DNA of 27,168 bases, from assembly GCA_964615195.1 (NCBI GenBank), contig CAZTNG010000019.1:1-27168 (forward strand). The letters are read 5' to 3'. Under the pieces are notes generated by a model that was given only the letters and a program-made list of their open reading frames with translations, had not been told where the DNA came from and made no database searches. The DNA is from HGM20899 sp964615195. GTDB lineage: Bacteria > Pseudomonadota > Gammaproteobacteria > Enterobacterales > Succinivibrionaceae. Shown here in pieces: positions 1 to 8,527 of this stretch. Numbering within the stretch: position 1 is the stretch's first letter; the number at the start of each line of letters is the position of its first letter. The translations under genes and the position numbers were made by a program.

Positions 1-135
1 GCTTGAGGAATGATTTGGTGGTTGGTAATTTAATGAGGAAGTGTCAAAGAAGCGAGTGCGAAAGCACGCCCTATCCTCAGATCTTAACGTAGCAGAAGAT
101 CTTTGGTGTTCACTCTAATACGCTTTAGTGTGACT
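1..135 (+). other. 3' part of an unidentified structured transcript
   Basis: This stretch between the window edge and the terminator at 140-170 is unusually rich in potential RNA helices for this AT-rich DNA. TGAGGA (4-9) can pair with TCCTCA (74-79) and would enclose a GTGC-GAAA-GCAC tetraloop hairpin at 56-67. AGATCTT (79-85) pairs with AAGATCT (96-102). CACTCTAA (111-118) pairs with TTAGTGTG (125-132) with one mismatch. A terminator follows. This looks like the 3' end of a small RNA or structured 3' UTR. I compared it from memory with tmRNA, 6S, SRP, RNase P and rRNA ends and found no convincing match. Strand is assigned from the terminator direction. Confidence 0.3.
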
Positions 136-139
136 TTTC

Positions 140-170
140 GGCCGTTCATATATATGAGCGGCCATTTTTA
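140..170 (+). terminator. Rho-independent terminator
   Basis: GGCCGTTCAT (140-149) and ATGAGCGGCC (154-163) form a 10-bp stem with one G-U pair and a 4-nt loop, followed directly by ATTTTTA. It ends whatever transcript enters from the left edge and insulates the tRNA promoter downstream. Confidence 0.8.
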
Positions 171-272
171 TCTAATTGCATTCTTATTTACTTAATAAAA
201 TTATATCTACTATTTGCCGTAATTACTTTTGCTCAAAAATTCATCCATATCCCCTTTTAAACAAAATAATTC

Positions 273-300
273 TTGACACTTTCAGTGAAAAAAATATAAT
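273..300 (+). promoter_or_regulatory. Strong sigma70 promoter of the tRNA-Pro pair
   Basis: A perfect -35 TTGACA (273-278) and a perfect -10 TATAAT (295-300) are separated by 16 bp. The -10 lies 21 bp before the first tRNA base. A full-consensus promoter suits stable RNA transcription. No other promoter is apparent between the two tRNA genes, so they are probably one transcript. Confidence 0.85.
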
Positions 301-321
301 GCACTCACAGTTTTTTGTAAT

Positions 322-398
<77 letters not shown>

Positions 399-416
399 TC
401 TAAACTAAATTATAAT

Positions 417-493
<77 letters not shown>

Positions 494-575
494 TCCCCAA
501 AAAATTCTATATATTATTTAATAACAATACTTCTACTTCTTTATTTATAAAAAATTTTTACATATATTTATATAA

Positions 576-602
576 AGAAAAACGGCCATTAAACAATGAC
601 CG
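576..602 (-). terminator. Terminator of the McrBC-like operon
   Basis: Read on the minus strand, CGGTCATT and AATGGCCG (583-602 on plus) form an 8-bp stem with one G-U pair and a GTTT loop, followed by GTTTTTC (minus). It lies about 30 bp beyond the stop codon of the nuclease gene and faces the plus-strand tRNA transcript. Confidence 0.7.
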
Positions 603-632
603 CTTCATAAAATAAAAATAATCTAACACATA

Positions 633-2543
633 TTAGTTATTTTCTATATATTTACCATTTCTATTAAAATACTCATAGGAATGCATATTTCTTAGACTAT
701 TTAACAACATTGAAAAAACATCCTTAAAGCCTTCAGAATCTCCAACACCTAAGCGCACACCTTCAATTGATGGGAATGAACAGTAATTACCCGCAATAGA
801 GTGCTGTGCACCATATGCACTAACTCTAGATCTATTACCTCTTGAATATAATGCCCATAAAGCCTTAACTGATTGGCTACAACAACATTTGTTTTTTGTA
901 TTTAAGCTATACAAATACTTGTCTACAAGATTTGGTAAAGACTTTTGTTCTACAGTATTATCAGAACTATATTTTGCATCCATAATTAGATAATCAATAG
1001 CTCCAGTTGTACGCCAACTTACTTTGAACAAGAAATCAGGAGTTAAATAATAGTCACGCTTATATCCTACACCTAATTTTTTTACCACGACTAAATCATC
1101 ATCATTAGCATAATCTAATGTTCTAATTTTGGGTTCATACCATAATTCTACAATCAATTCCCTACGCGGAAATTGCCATTTATAATAATTAAAAGGCTCT
1201 GAGTCAGGTCTTTCACCTACAAGCCCTCCAAAATTAGTACTACTCATATCATGCCATTCAGTACCAATCTTTGCGCCACCAAGCTCTTTGATGCCATTTA
1301 CAATTTTAGTTAAAACAGTAAACTCATATAGCTTATCTATTTTAATAAAATGCATAGCAAAATCATTAAGACTAAATGGTTTCCTACAACGCAAATACCA
1401 ACTATGAATCATACTAAAGATATCTAGATAAACCTTTGTTCTAGCAACAAAAGGTGTTATCTTTGGGTAAATAGGTCGAATTCTATCTTTTATCCCTGTA
1501 GCCTTACGCAAACTATTATATAAACGATAATAGCTATCCTGTAATTCACATACGCGTTGTTCATGAATAGCAAGAACATTAATACTATAATCTTCAACAA
1601 TCTTAGCATAACGAATGTATTCAGGAAATTCTAATGAACGTCCGAGTCCTGGGGCATTTTTTTTACCATTTATAAAGGCTCTTACATCAGCAAGTTTAGC
1701 CTCCATCTGCTCAAAAAATCCCAATAAAACTTTATTTTCAAACAAGTCATACTGCGCACTTACAATTTCCTCAGCTGCAAAATCTGTCCTTACAGGGAAA
1801 TTATTAACCGTAAAATCTTGTTCTGATGGCTGGCAATAACCTAAAGCATCTGTATTTGCACATATCCAATGAATTGCTTCTGGTGAGTTAGGAACCCCAT
1901 TTGGTTTTATAACAAGCTTTGGTGCAAAACTTTTTCTTAGCTGAATAATCAATCTATTCCAAATAGAATAAATGCTATTATAAATAGATTCCGCTTCATC
2001 TAAAAGGTCAATAAAACTACTGCCAGTAGCGAGATTATTATTAATACACATGGTATCAATTTGATTATAATCATCATCTATGGCCTTAAGCATACACCCT
2101 ATTTCTTTAGCACTATTACTTGTTGCTAAAACTTCAATAAATAATCGATATTCAGAAAATTCATCAGTATTATTAAATACTGATATTTTTATCTGATGTC
2201 TACCAGCTAACCCATAATAAGGTCGTCCTACATGAGGAACAGAATGATTATCCCATTGTATGCGCCAAAATTTATTACCTTCATCATCAGTAATATAGTG
2301 ACAAAAATAATTTTCATCACTGATTGTTATTTGCGGACTACTATTATAAATCTCTGATCCATCATCAAAAAGATAACGGATATCAATATCAAAATAATAA
2401 TCTTCTGGAATTTCTAATATTTTATTAGGACAATCAGCAAATTCAATATTTTCCCCATTACTCATAACCAAAAAACGTTTCATTTCTTGGCTAGGAGCAA
2501 CATTATTTTGTGGTGAAGACACCACAAGTGTTACATCAATCAT
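633..2543 (-). CDS. McrC-like DUF2357 protein with PD-(D/E)xK nuclease domain
   Basis: Predicted nuclease subunit of a two-gene McrBC-type restriction system, 636 residues. The C-terminal third shows the PD-(D/E)xK pattern: P502-D503 in a TPDF strand, then D522-A-K524 in the IMDAKY strand, and an upstream acidic ELWYE segment (466-470) that may supply a further catalytic acid. The N-terminal 400 residues fit the DUF2357 type of McrC relative, mixed beta then helical, with no signal peptide. The AAA+ motor gene lies directly upstream, 25 bp away, so the pair is one operon and this protein should be activated by the motor. The ATG at 2543 has only a weak Shine-Dalgarno. In this family McrC both cleaves DNA and stimulates the McrB GTPase; substrate and modification specificity here are unknown. 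Confidence 0.75.
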   Translation of the reverse strand: MIDVTLVVSSPQNNVAPSQEMKRFLVMSNGENIEFADCPNKILEIPEDYYFDIDIRYLFDDGSEIYNSSPQITISDENYFCHYITDDEGNKFWRIQWDNHSVPHVGRPYYGLAGRHQIKISVFNNTDEFSEYRLFIEVLATSNSAKEIGCMLKAIDDDYNQIDTMCINNNLATGSSFIDLLDEAESIYNSIYSIWNRLIIQLRKSFAPKLVIKPNGVPNSPEAIHWICANTDALGYCQPSEQDFTVNNFPVRTDFAAEEIVSAQYDLFENKVLLGFFEQMEAKLADVRAFINGKKNAPGLGRSLEFPEYIRYAKIVEDYSINVLAIHEQRVCELQDSYYRLYNSLRKATGIKDRIRPIYPKITPFVARTKVYLDIFSMIHSWYLRCRKPFSLNDFAMHFIKIDKLYEFTVLTKIVNGIKELGGAKIGTEWHDMSSTNFGGLVGERPDSEPFNYYKWQFPRRELIVELWYEPKIRTLDYANDDDLVVVKKLGVGYKRDYYLTPDFLFKVSWRTTGAIDYLIMDAKYSSDNTVEQKSLPNLVDKYLYSLNTKNKCCCSQSVKALWALYSRGNRSRVSAYGAQHSIAGNYCSFPSIEGVRLGVGDSEGFKDVFSMLLNSLRNMHSYEYFNRNGKYIENN

Positions 2544-2568
2544 AGCTAATTACCGCACTTATAGACAA

Positions 2569-5475
2569 TTAGGCTAAGAATTGATAGCTGTTCATACGAT
2601 CTGAGCCTTCAGCAATAATACGTTGCAGTATATTTGCTGAATCGTCTAGATTAGCAGTAGCTAAAATACTTTCTAGCTTTTCAAGTCTATTACCAAACCC
2701 TTCACCCATACCGTTAATCATTGGTAAAACGAACTGCTTAGTTGCAAAATCTAAAGCAGATTCTGTATTAGAAAGCATAGGAATTGCCACAGACAAGAAA
2801 TTGATTATTTGTTGATGCTTACGATAAGAAATTACTATACGCTGACCTAAATCATGATTGTCATCATATAAAAGTTCTTCAATTTCAGTTAACACATTGT
2901 AAGCAGCATTATCAGGAGTATCGTCTGGATTAAATAAAGTCATCCAATCTTTTGCACTATAAGTTAACATTGGTTCCTGAATGCTTCTTTTTGATTTAAA
3001 ATCTTCAGCTTGACTTGGCTTTTCTTCAAAAAGAATAACAGCTGATCTATCAAGCATACGTGGTGATAGAATATTTACAGTATCATCACTATTTACGGTA
3101 CCTATAAAATGAAGGTAGTCAGGTACACGCAAATAGGATTTTTCAGGAGAACCTGTAAAAATGGTGCGTTCTGATTCTCCATCAGCCAAATCCATAAATG
3201 ATGAAAAATAATGTTCAGGAGATGATAAATTCATTTCATCTAGCAATAACAAAGCTGGTGTCACTTGCTCTGGGCTCTTTTCTCCATCTAAAGTATTCAA
3301 CATTTCCCAAAGTCCTGTAGGTGCTGCTTGGAACATACCTGCTAAACTATTCCAATAACCTAAAATATCACGTTGAGAAGTCCAACCACGTGCAACTGGC
3401 ACCTTGTGCATTCTATTACCTAGATTTAATGCTTTACCCATGCATTTAACAAATGAAGTTTTGCCCGAGCCTGGCAATCCAGCTAAAACAGTGAATTGAT
3501 TTTGCGCAATTGTTATCATCATTGATATAAGTTTACTACGATCAATGTTTCTACCCATACCTTTTAATACACGAGATAATTCTTCTATATAACGATTTCT
3601 AGATTTCGAAATATTATCTAAACTTACCTTAGACACAGGAGCAGACACAAAACTTAGACTAGCATTGTTTGATTTTGGAGAAGAAGTGAATGCTTTAAGC
3701 ATAGAATGCATATCTAAATATCTAGTACTTAGATCTGACACTTCTGTACGCAACTCTTTATGAATATTATCTCTAGTTCTATTTAAACGATCCACTTCAA
3801 TTTTTAAATCATCACATTCATGAATTAATTTCTTATGTTCTGATTTTAAAACTTCATGTTCTGCAGAAGGAACAGTTTTAGCTAAAACAACACTTTCTGT
3901 CTTAGAATTTTTTTCACTAAAATTCTTTATATTGTTTTCAAGATTTTTATATTCCTTTCTTAGGGAGGCTAATTTACCTTCAAGTTCATTTTTTTCACGA
4001 ACTAAAGCTTCATGTTGATTTTTTACATCTGCAATCATCTCTCTTTGATATTTAGCCAACATATCTTGTGAATGCTCTGCCATATATGTTGCTATAAAAC
4101 GCGAACATTCAGGAGTAACAGCAAGTAAATTAAAGAATTTTTGGCGAGCTACATCGAAATTACACACTGTTTCTATAACATGAAGAGCACGCTGAACACG
4201 TTTTTCATTTTTTTGCAGAAGTTTATTAGCACGAGCATTAGTATTAAAGTGGCTCATTTGATTTGGTTTTAAATCCTTAAACACTGGATTTAAAATTGGT
4301 AAACAATACTTTTCTACAAGTTTTTTATTATCAATATAGTCGAGCTTTTCACCATTATTTTGCCAATTTTTCATCTGCACGATGTATTTACGCTGCAGAC
4401 CAGCAACATTAACTTGTTGCACAAACTCTTCAAGCGCACTATATTCAAAACGCCTTGTAGTTGCATTTTCAGGGTCCTTTGTTTTAAAACTACTAGCAGC
4501 ACTTGTAGGAATAGAAATTGTGAATTCATACATTCCATCATCTAGTGTTTTAGGAGTGGTAATCAAAAAAGGCCCCACAAAAACTTTCTTCACTTCAATT
4601 TTATCTATGAGTCGCTGTAACTCTTCATCAAAAGATTCTACATTAGAATCGTCTTCAGCATTTTGTAGCTTTACGAGGTTTTTGTTTATTCTTGCTAAAA
4701 TACAATTAACTAAAAGATTATTAGCATCATCTGGTAATGCTTTATCTAGTGATAAAACAAAATTAGTTACTTGATTGCGTTCCGTGTCAGTATCCGAGCG
4801 CTCAGGAAATTGCTCAATATAACGATCCGTATTAGTCTCAATAAAATGCTCTTTAAAATTATTAAAAAGCTCAGACTCAGAAGAACATTCTGTGTCTTCA
4901 TCATCACCGCTTACTTGTTCGCCATCTCTATAAGCCTTTAATGATATCTCAAGCTTAGCTTTAGCTTCTTCTAAAGAACTAAACTCTGAATAATAACCTT
5001 TGCAAAAAGGGAAATTATTTTCTGAAGAAACTATATAAACATTAGTTTCGAACATCACATATTTTGTTGTTGGTCGACTTGATAAGGTAACTACCGGAAA
5101 ATTTGGATCTGGTAATTCTGATTGAATGACCTCTATGATATCTTCAGAATGTATATCTGATATATTTTCATAATATACAGTATATTTGCATTTATTTTCT
5201 TGATTAGGCGATAAAGATACTTTTAACTGTATTAACTTTCCTTCTCCATATTTATTGATAACAGACCCAGCTTGGGATGTTAAAAATACTTGGTTGGAAT
5301 CGCAGAAAAATTCCCTAAAATTAATTTTGCTATAACTATATTTCTTTTGAGAATTACTATCATCTATAAACTTCTCAAAAGCTACATCAACATATGCGCA
5401 TTCATTTTTATTTTTTGCCTCAAAAACTTTATTTTCAACTACACCGACAACTGTTCTAAAATTTGCTACGTCCAT
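2569..5475 (-). CDS. McrB-like coiled-coil AAA+ GTPase
   Basis: Predicted motor of a McrBC-type restriction system, 968 residues. The C-terminal AAA+ domain (about 640-968) has Walker A GLPGSGKT (666-673), Walker B LLLLDEMN (742-749), the McrB-type GTP-specificity signature N-x-x-D (VNSDD, 794-798) and an arginine-rich SPRMLDR segment (804-810). Residues about 475-595 are a heptad-like coiled coil rich in K, E and L. Residues 1-400 are unfamiliar, with an acidic low-complexity stretch near 188-203; in this family the N-terminus usually recognises the target. A large N-terminal part plus coiled coil is much longer than E. coli McrB (about 460 residues) and recalls the coiled-coil nuclease tandem (CoCoNuT) branch, but I cannot confirm that. 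An AGG ribosome-binding site precedes the ATG. The nuclease gene follows in the same operon. Confidence 0.78.
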   Translation of the reverse strand: MDVANFRTVVGVVENKVFEAKNKNECAYVDVAFEKFIDDSNSQKKYSYSKINFREFFCDSNQVFLTSQAGSVINKYGEGKLIQLKVSLSPNQENKCKYTVYYENISDIHSEDIIEVIQSELPDPNFPVVTLSSRPTTKYVMFETNVYIVSSENNFPFCKGYYSEFSSLEEAKAKLEISLKAYRDGEQVSGDDEDTECSSESELFNNFKEHFIETNTDRYIEQFPERSDTDTERNQVTNFVLSLDKALPDDANNLLVNCILARINKNLVKLQNAEDDSNVESFDEELQRLIDKIEVKKVFVGPFLITTPKTLDDGMYEFTISIPTSAASSFKTKDPENATTRRFEYSALEEFVQQVNVAGLQRKYIVQMKNWQNNGEKLDYIDNKKLVEKYCLPILNPVFKDLKPNQMSHFNTNARANKLLQKNEKRVQRALHVIETVCNFDVARQKFFNLLAVTPECSRFIATYMAEHSQDMLAKYQREMIADVKNQHEALVREKNELEGKLASLRKEYKNLENNIKNFSEKNSKTESVVLAKTVPSAEHEVLKSEHKKLIHECDDLKIEVDRLNRTRDNIHKELRTEVSDLSTRYLDMHSMLKAFTSSPKSNNASLSFVSAPVSKVSLDNISKSRNRYIEELSRVLKGMGRNIDRSKLISMMITIAQNQFTVLAGLPGSGKTSFVKCMGKALNLGNRMHKVPVARGWTSQRDILGYWNSLAGMFQAAPTGLWEMLNTLDGEKSPEQVTPALLLLDEMNLSSPEHYFSSFMDLADGESERTIFTGSPEKSYLRVPDYLHFIGTVNSDDTVNILSPRMLDRSAVILFEEKPSQAEDFKSKRSIQEPMLTYSAKDWMTLFNPDDTPDNAAYNVLTEIEELLYDDNHDLGQRIVISYRKHQQIINFLSVAIPMLSNTESALDFATKQFVLPMINGMGEGFGNRLEKLESILATANLDDSANILQRIIAEGSDRMNSYQFLA

Positions 5476-5523
5476 ATTTTTACCTATATTTTGATAATTT
5501 TCTAAAATTAGTATTAATTGAAG

Positions 5524-5564
5524 ATTTTAACACGATGGCATGTTTAATTAAACAAACATACCAT
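5524..5564 (-). promoter_or_regulatory. Promoter and nested palindromic operator of the McrBC-like operon
   Basis: On the minus strand a -10 TAAAAT (plus 5524-5529) and a weak -35 TTTAAT (plus 5547-5552) are 17 bp apart. The -35 lies inside a perfect 14-bp palindrome TGTTTAATTAAACA (5541-5554). That palindrome is nested in a larger inverted repeat, ATGGCATGTTT (5535-5545) with AAACATACCAT (5554-5564), one mismatch. This is the geometry of a repressor operator. The regulator is not identifiable in this window. Confidence 0.5.
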
Positions 5565-5977
5565 TAGATATATCAAATGCTGATAAGTGTCGCAATTTAT
5601 TGCCCTAAAGGTGAATAAAAATAACTAACCAAAAAATTGAAAAAAAGCACATAAAAATTTCGTATAAATAAAAAAACAAGAACATTGTCATAAAAAACAT
5701 AGCAAAAAAGACAAAGTTAACCCCAAAAAATGCATCACTTAATATGTGGTTTTATTTGATTAATTGTAGTATGTAAAAAATGATTAATATAATATAATTA
5801 ATCATATTTATTGCTATTTTTTGGGTATAAGTAACTTACAAAACATACTTTTAACATGCATTTAACATTTTTTAAACCATACAAAAACATAAAAAACATA
5901 TATTTTTACGTTAAAAAATGACCAAATAACAATTTTTTATATAAAAAAAACAAATCAAGAATAAGTTCAAAACTATT
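5565..5977. other. AT-rich divergent intergenic region
   Basis: Gene-free DNA between the McrB-like gene and the 201-residue gene. It holds many A-tracts and one clear inverted repeat, ATGATTAAT (5780-5788) with ATTAATCAT (5797-5805) around 8 bp. The same 9-mer recurs in the gene-free island near 8.1-8.2 kb. No open frame with a ribosome-binding site was seen. Confidence 0.5.
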
Positions 5978-6021
5978 TGTGAAGATTTTCACATATTAAT
6001 ATAAAATACAAGCATTCTAAT
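5978..6021 (+). promoter_or_regulatory. CRP-type site and class II-like promoter
   Basis: TGTGA-N6-TCACA at 5978-5993 is a perfect match to the CRP half-site consensus with correct spacing. A -10-like TCTAAT (6016-6021, five of six matches) would start transcription near 6028, putting the CRP centre about 42 bp upstream, the class II activator position. An alternative -35 TTGTGA (5977-5982) / -10 TATAAA (6000-6005) pair with 17 bp spacing overlaps the site; if that is the real promoter, CRP would repress it. Either way the 201-residue gene downstream is a candidate CRP target with a long leader. Confidence 0.6.
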
Positions 6022-6145
6022 TTGCTATTTTGTCCATTTTATGAAACAATAAAAGCGTACAAGGAAATTTAGTACATAGACTGATTTCGGAATACCACCC
6101 GTTAATCATGTTCTAGTAGGCAATAAGAAGAAAAGGAGAATTATC

Positions 6146-6751
6146 ATGGGATCAAAACTTTTAGAATTAAATATGGACGTTCTTGGCAAACTAGTAGAAA
6201 GTGCCGAAGCTCCTCAGAATTTTGTAGAATCCGTAATTAATGATCTTCCTGACACTCAAGTTGGTGCAGTAAGTGATGTAGAAGTTGTAGAATTAAGTGC
6301 AAACGAATTAGCTAACAAAGCAGCTAAAGACTTCCCTTTAATTAACGGTGTTGTATTCAATTGTAAGACAGATGGCCAAAAGGCTGAAGTATTTCTTATT
6401 TTAGAGCCTGTAAATTACCTTAAATGGTGGCACGACAAGAGCTTCTTCTGCTACAATTTTTATCGTTCTCACTCTCATATTAATGATGGCGTAAAACGTT
6501 ATGTGACTTTTATCATTACCGACAGTGAAGTTAAAGGCAATCGCTTCCATACTGTAAGTAATTTCTTAAACAATAAAGGTAAAAAGAGCGAAGACTTCCA
6601 AATTCACGATATTATTGCTGCGAAAGAAACTGGTAATGAAGATTCAATGCTTGAAAATTGGATTCGTGCTTTAGTATCCAAAAGTGAGTCAGCAGAAGAC
6701 TCAAGCAATGTCTCAAGTATTTCAGAAGCTAAAAGTTACAAAGTAGCTTAA
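6146..6751 (+). CDS. Orphan 201-residue protein, function unknown
   Basis: I do not recognise this protein. It is soluble, with no signal peptide or membrane segment. An acidic N-terminal part (1-65) precedes a more structured core (about 65-155) containing an aromatic stretch with adjacent tryptophans and a His/Ser-rich turn (SHSHIND). The C-terminal tail (170-201) is Ser/Glu-rich and probably disordered. The ATG has a near-perfect AAGGAG (6133-6138) at 7-nt spacing. All four arginine codons are CGT or CGC, whereas AT-rich neighbours use AGA freely, which hints at high expression. A CRP-type promoter lies upstream and a good terminator downstream, so it is a single-gene unit divergent from the McrBC-like operon. 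Whether it relates to that operon is unclear. Confidence 0.8.
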   Translation: MGSKLLELNMDVLGKLVESAEAPQNFVESVINDLPDTQVGAVSDVEVVELSANELANKAAKDFPLINGVVFNCKTDGQKAEVFLILEPVNYLKWWHDKSFFCYNFYRSHSHINDGVKRYVTFIITDSEVKGNRFHTVSNFLNNKGKKSEDFQIHDIIAAKETGNEDSMLENWIRALVSKSESAEDSSNVSSISEAKSYKVA

Positions 6752-6790
6752 ATATAATAATTTCTTATTGCACAAGTGGTATTTTTAAAG

Positions 6791-6820
6791 CCTGTAGTTT
6801 TTACTACAGGTTTTGTTTTT
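6791..6820 (+). terminator. Rho-independent terminator of the 201-residue gene
   Basis: CCTGTAG (6791-6797) and CTACAGG (6804-6810) form a perfect 7-bp stem with a 6-nt loop, followed by TTTTGTTTTT. It is 39 bp after the stop codon. Confidence 0.85.
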
Positions 6821-7199
6821 CCGCTAATTAGAATTATAACTGCAAGCCCCCTTCCTTATTTAATCTATTCTTGCATCATATCATGCAACAGCTAAACACT
6901 ACTCCTGAGTGCTATGCATTCAATATCCGGCACCTAATAAATCTCACACACGTCATTGTAAAAGAAGCAATAACACAGGCGTTTTAAACCACAACTAACA
7001 ACTATAAACATAACTTACGTACTAATAAAGTCTCTAAACCATAACAAAATAATTTCTTCATCTATAAAAATATCATCAACAACTTTATCGTAATTTACAT
7101 TCTAATCAGTCGCCAATACAATAATTATCATCCTATATATCCTTTGCGATATAAACCTTTCAGAATAAACGTTAGAAGAAACTAGATAACACAATACTT

Positions 7200-7301
7200 T
7201 TAGAACAAATAATCCTGCATATTAAAGGTATGTAGTGCTATTGATTCATCTACAGCAATACTGTCGTTTAAAAACATTTCAATTAAATAAACAACCTCCA
7301 T
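7200..7301 (-). CDS. Micro-ORF, 33 residues, possible gene remnant
   Basis: An open frame beginning MEVVYLIEMFLND and ending QDYLF, preceded by AGGAAG at 8-nt spacing. At this base composition an open run of this length is not rare, so on its own it is weak. What adds interest is its resemblance to the micro-ORF at 7561-7641: a 30-nt block is 22/30 identical and five of the eight differences fall in third codon positions. It may be a real small protein, or one fragment of a decayed gene with frameshifts and stops on both sides. Confidence 0.2.
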   Translation of the reverse strand: MEVVYLIEMFLNDSIAVDESIALHTFNMQDYLF

Positions 7302-7560
7302 ACAAAAAACTTCCTAAACCTTTCCAATCAACCTAAAAGATAAAGGCTTGGTTTAAACACCTATAATGACATGCATTCCTAAACATGACATTGTTGTTTT
7401 ATATTAATGACTATGAACAATATAAAACCTTATACTGTATGCTTGATGCCAGAAGATTAGAATAATGTATTTAAATTAACAATCAAAAACTAACACTTTT
7501 AACTATTTTTAAGTTTCTATAAACAACAGGAACTTTACTATGTACATTTTATCCTACTGG

Positions 7561-7641
7561 CTAACTATTAAGTGCTCTATCATTTAATAATGTTTCAACC
7601 AAATGAAATTCACCATGAATCATTAATAACTTACTCTGCAT
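7561..7641 (-). CDS. Micro-ORF, 26 residues, possible gene remnant
   Basis: An open frame beginning MQSKLLMIHGEFHLVE and ending LNDRALNS, with AAAGG at 6-nt spacing before the ATG, a better ribosome-binding site than many full genes here have. The block HLVETLLND matches YLIEMFLND of the micro-ORF at 7200-7301 in the same frame. It has no known family. It could be a small protein or an N-terminal remnant. Confidence 0.2.
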   Translation of the reverse strand: MQSKLLMIHGEFHLVETLLNDRALNS

Positions 7642-8084
7642 ATAAAACCTTTATATATAAAAAAATAAACAATTTAACAAAAAAAATACTTTAGCTTATG
7701 TAAGAAGGGCATTAAAACATCAATAATATTTTGGTAAAAAATTAATATTTTTTAGTGTAAATACAACTTTATACAAGAAAAATTTTGTAACCCGCATAAA
7801 TAGCCAAAAAGCTTATTATGAGCAGCAATTAAGCAATACCATACGTAGCTCCGTTTTTGGTATCAATTTGCACATAAAGCAATTTTTAGATATTAATGCC
7901 AAATTTTCCTTATTTTACCATTTTTTAAATAAACTCAATTTATACCTGTGATAAATACACAACTGCCATTATAAACACAAAAATACAAATAAATAATTTT
8001 CGGAACTGCTATGCATCAGCAGTAAAGAATGACAAAAAAACATGTAGAAAAGCTACATAATCACGTTTGTAATATTATTTCACA

Positions 8085-8215
8085 ATGATTAATATTGCTT
8101 AATTTACCTTGTAAATTAATGATTAATATAGTTTTATAATTTTTATGTAATTTTTGTACAAAATGCTAAATCCCTTTATTTTAAAGGGTTTGCTAAGACA
8201 TTTTACATTAATCAT
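8085..8215. repeat. Cluster of ATGATTAAT motifs and an inverted repeat
   Basis: ATGATTAAT occurs at 8085-8093 and 8119-8127, and its complement ATTAATCAT at 8207-8215. The same 9-mer pair forms the inverted repeat at 5780-5805. Between the first two lies a perfect inverted repeat, TTAATTTAC (8099-8107) and GTAAATTAA (8111-8119). A hairpin CCCTTTA-TTT-TAAAGGG sits at 8172-8188. AT-rich DNA makes short repeats common, but several perfect 9-bp arms within 130 bp are notable. Confidence 0.4.
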
Positions 8216-8351
8216 TATATTATTATTTATTCATTAAATAAGCATTATTTTAAATAGCAAATTCTTATTAAAATTTAAATTATTATTTAATATAAATAGT
8301 TTAAATTGTAATTTTTAAATATCAATTATTTAGATAATTTTGAATAACTTT

Positions 8352-8375
8352 AATTTTAAACAACTGTTTAAAATT
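8352..8375. repeat. Perfect 10-bp inverted repeat
   Basis: AATTTTAAAC (8352-8361) and GTTTAAAATT (8366-8375) surround four bases. It lies in the most AT-rich part of the gene-free island and lacks an adjacent T-tract expected of a terminator. Confidence 0.45.
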
Positions 8376-8527
8376 CTTATTTAAAAACAAAGAATAAACT
8401 ATATTTAAAATTTAATATTTAAAAACTTATTAATCTAAGCAGTATTTATCTTTAAAAAATTTATTTGGTGAAGCTAGTTATCCAACTACCCTTTCAAGAT
8501 AGCTATCAATAACCAGGTTTTATTGTA

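Noticed and set aside
3..92. Open frame from the window edge to a TAG
   Set aside because: It overlaps the predicted RNA helices, is rich in Arg and Cys in an unconvincing way, and is too short at the edge to judge.
1615..1839. Plus-strand frame inside the McrC-like gene
   Set aside because: It is antisense to a well-supported gene and has no plausible ribosome-binding site or family resemblance.
4360..4774. Two overlapping plus-strand frames inside the McrB-like gene
   Set aside because: They are shadows of the minus-strand coding sequence, rich in Ser, Cys and Leu as expected of antisense frames.
5290..5505. Hydrophobic 71-residue plus-strand frame
   Set aside because: Its Ile/Phe richness comes from reading AT-rich coding DNA antisense; it covers the McrB-like start.
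6930..7225. Minus-strand frame with long open stretches interrupted by TAG/TAA
   Set aside because: The number of stops is only slightly lower than expected at this base composition, so a pseudogene call is not justified on this alone.
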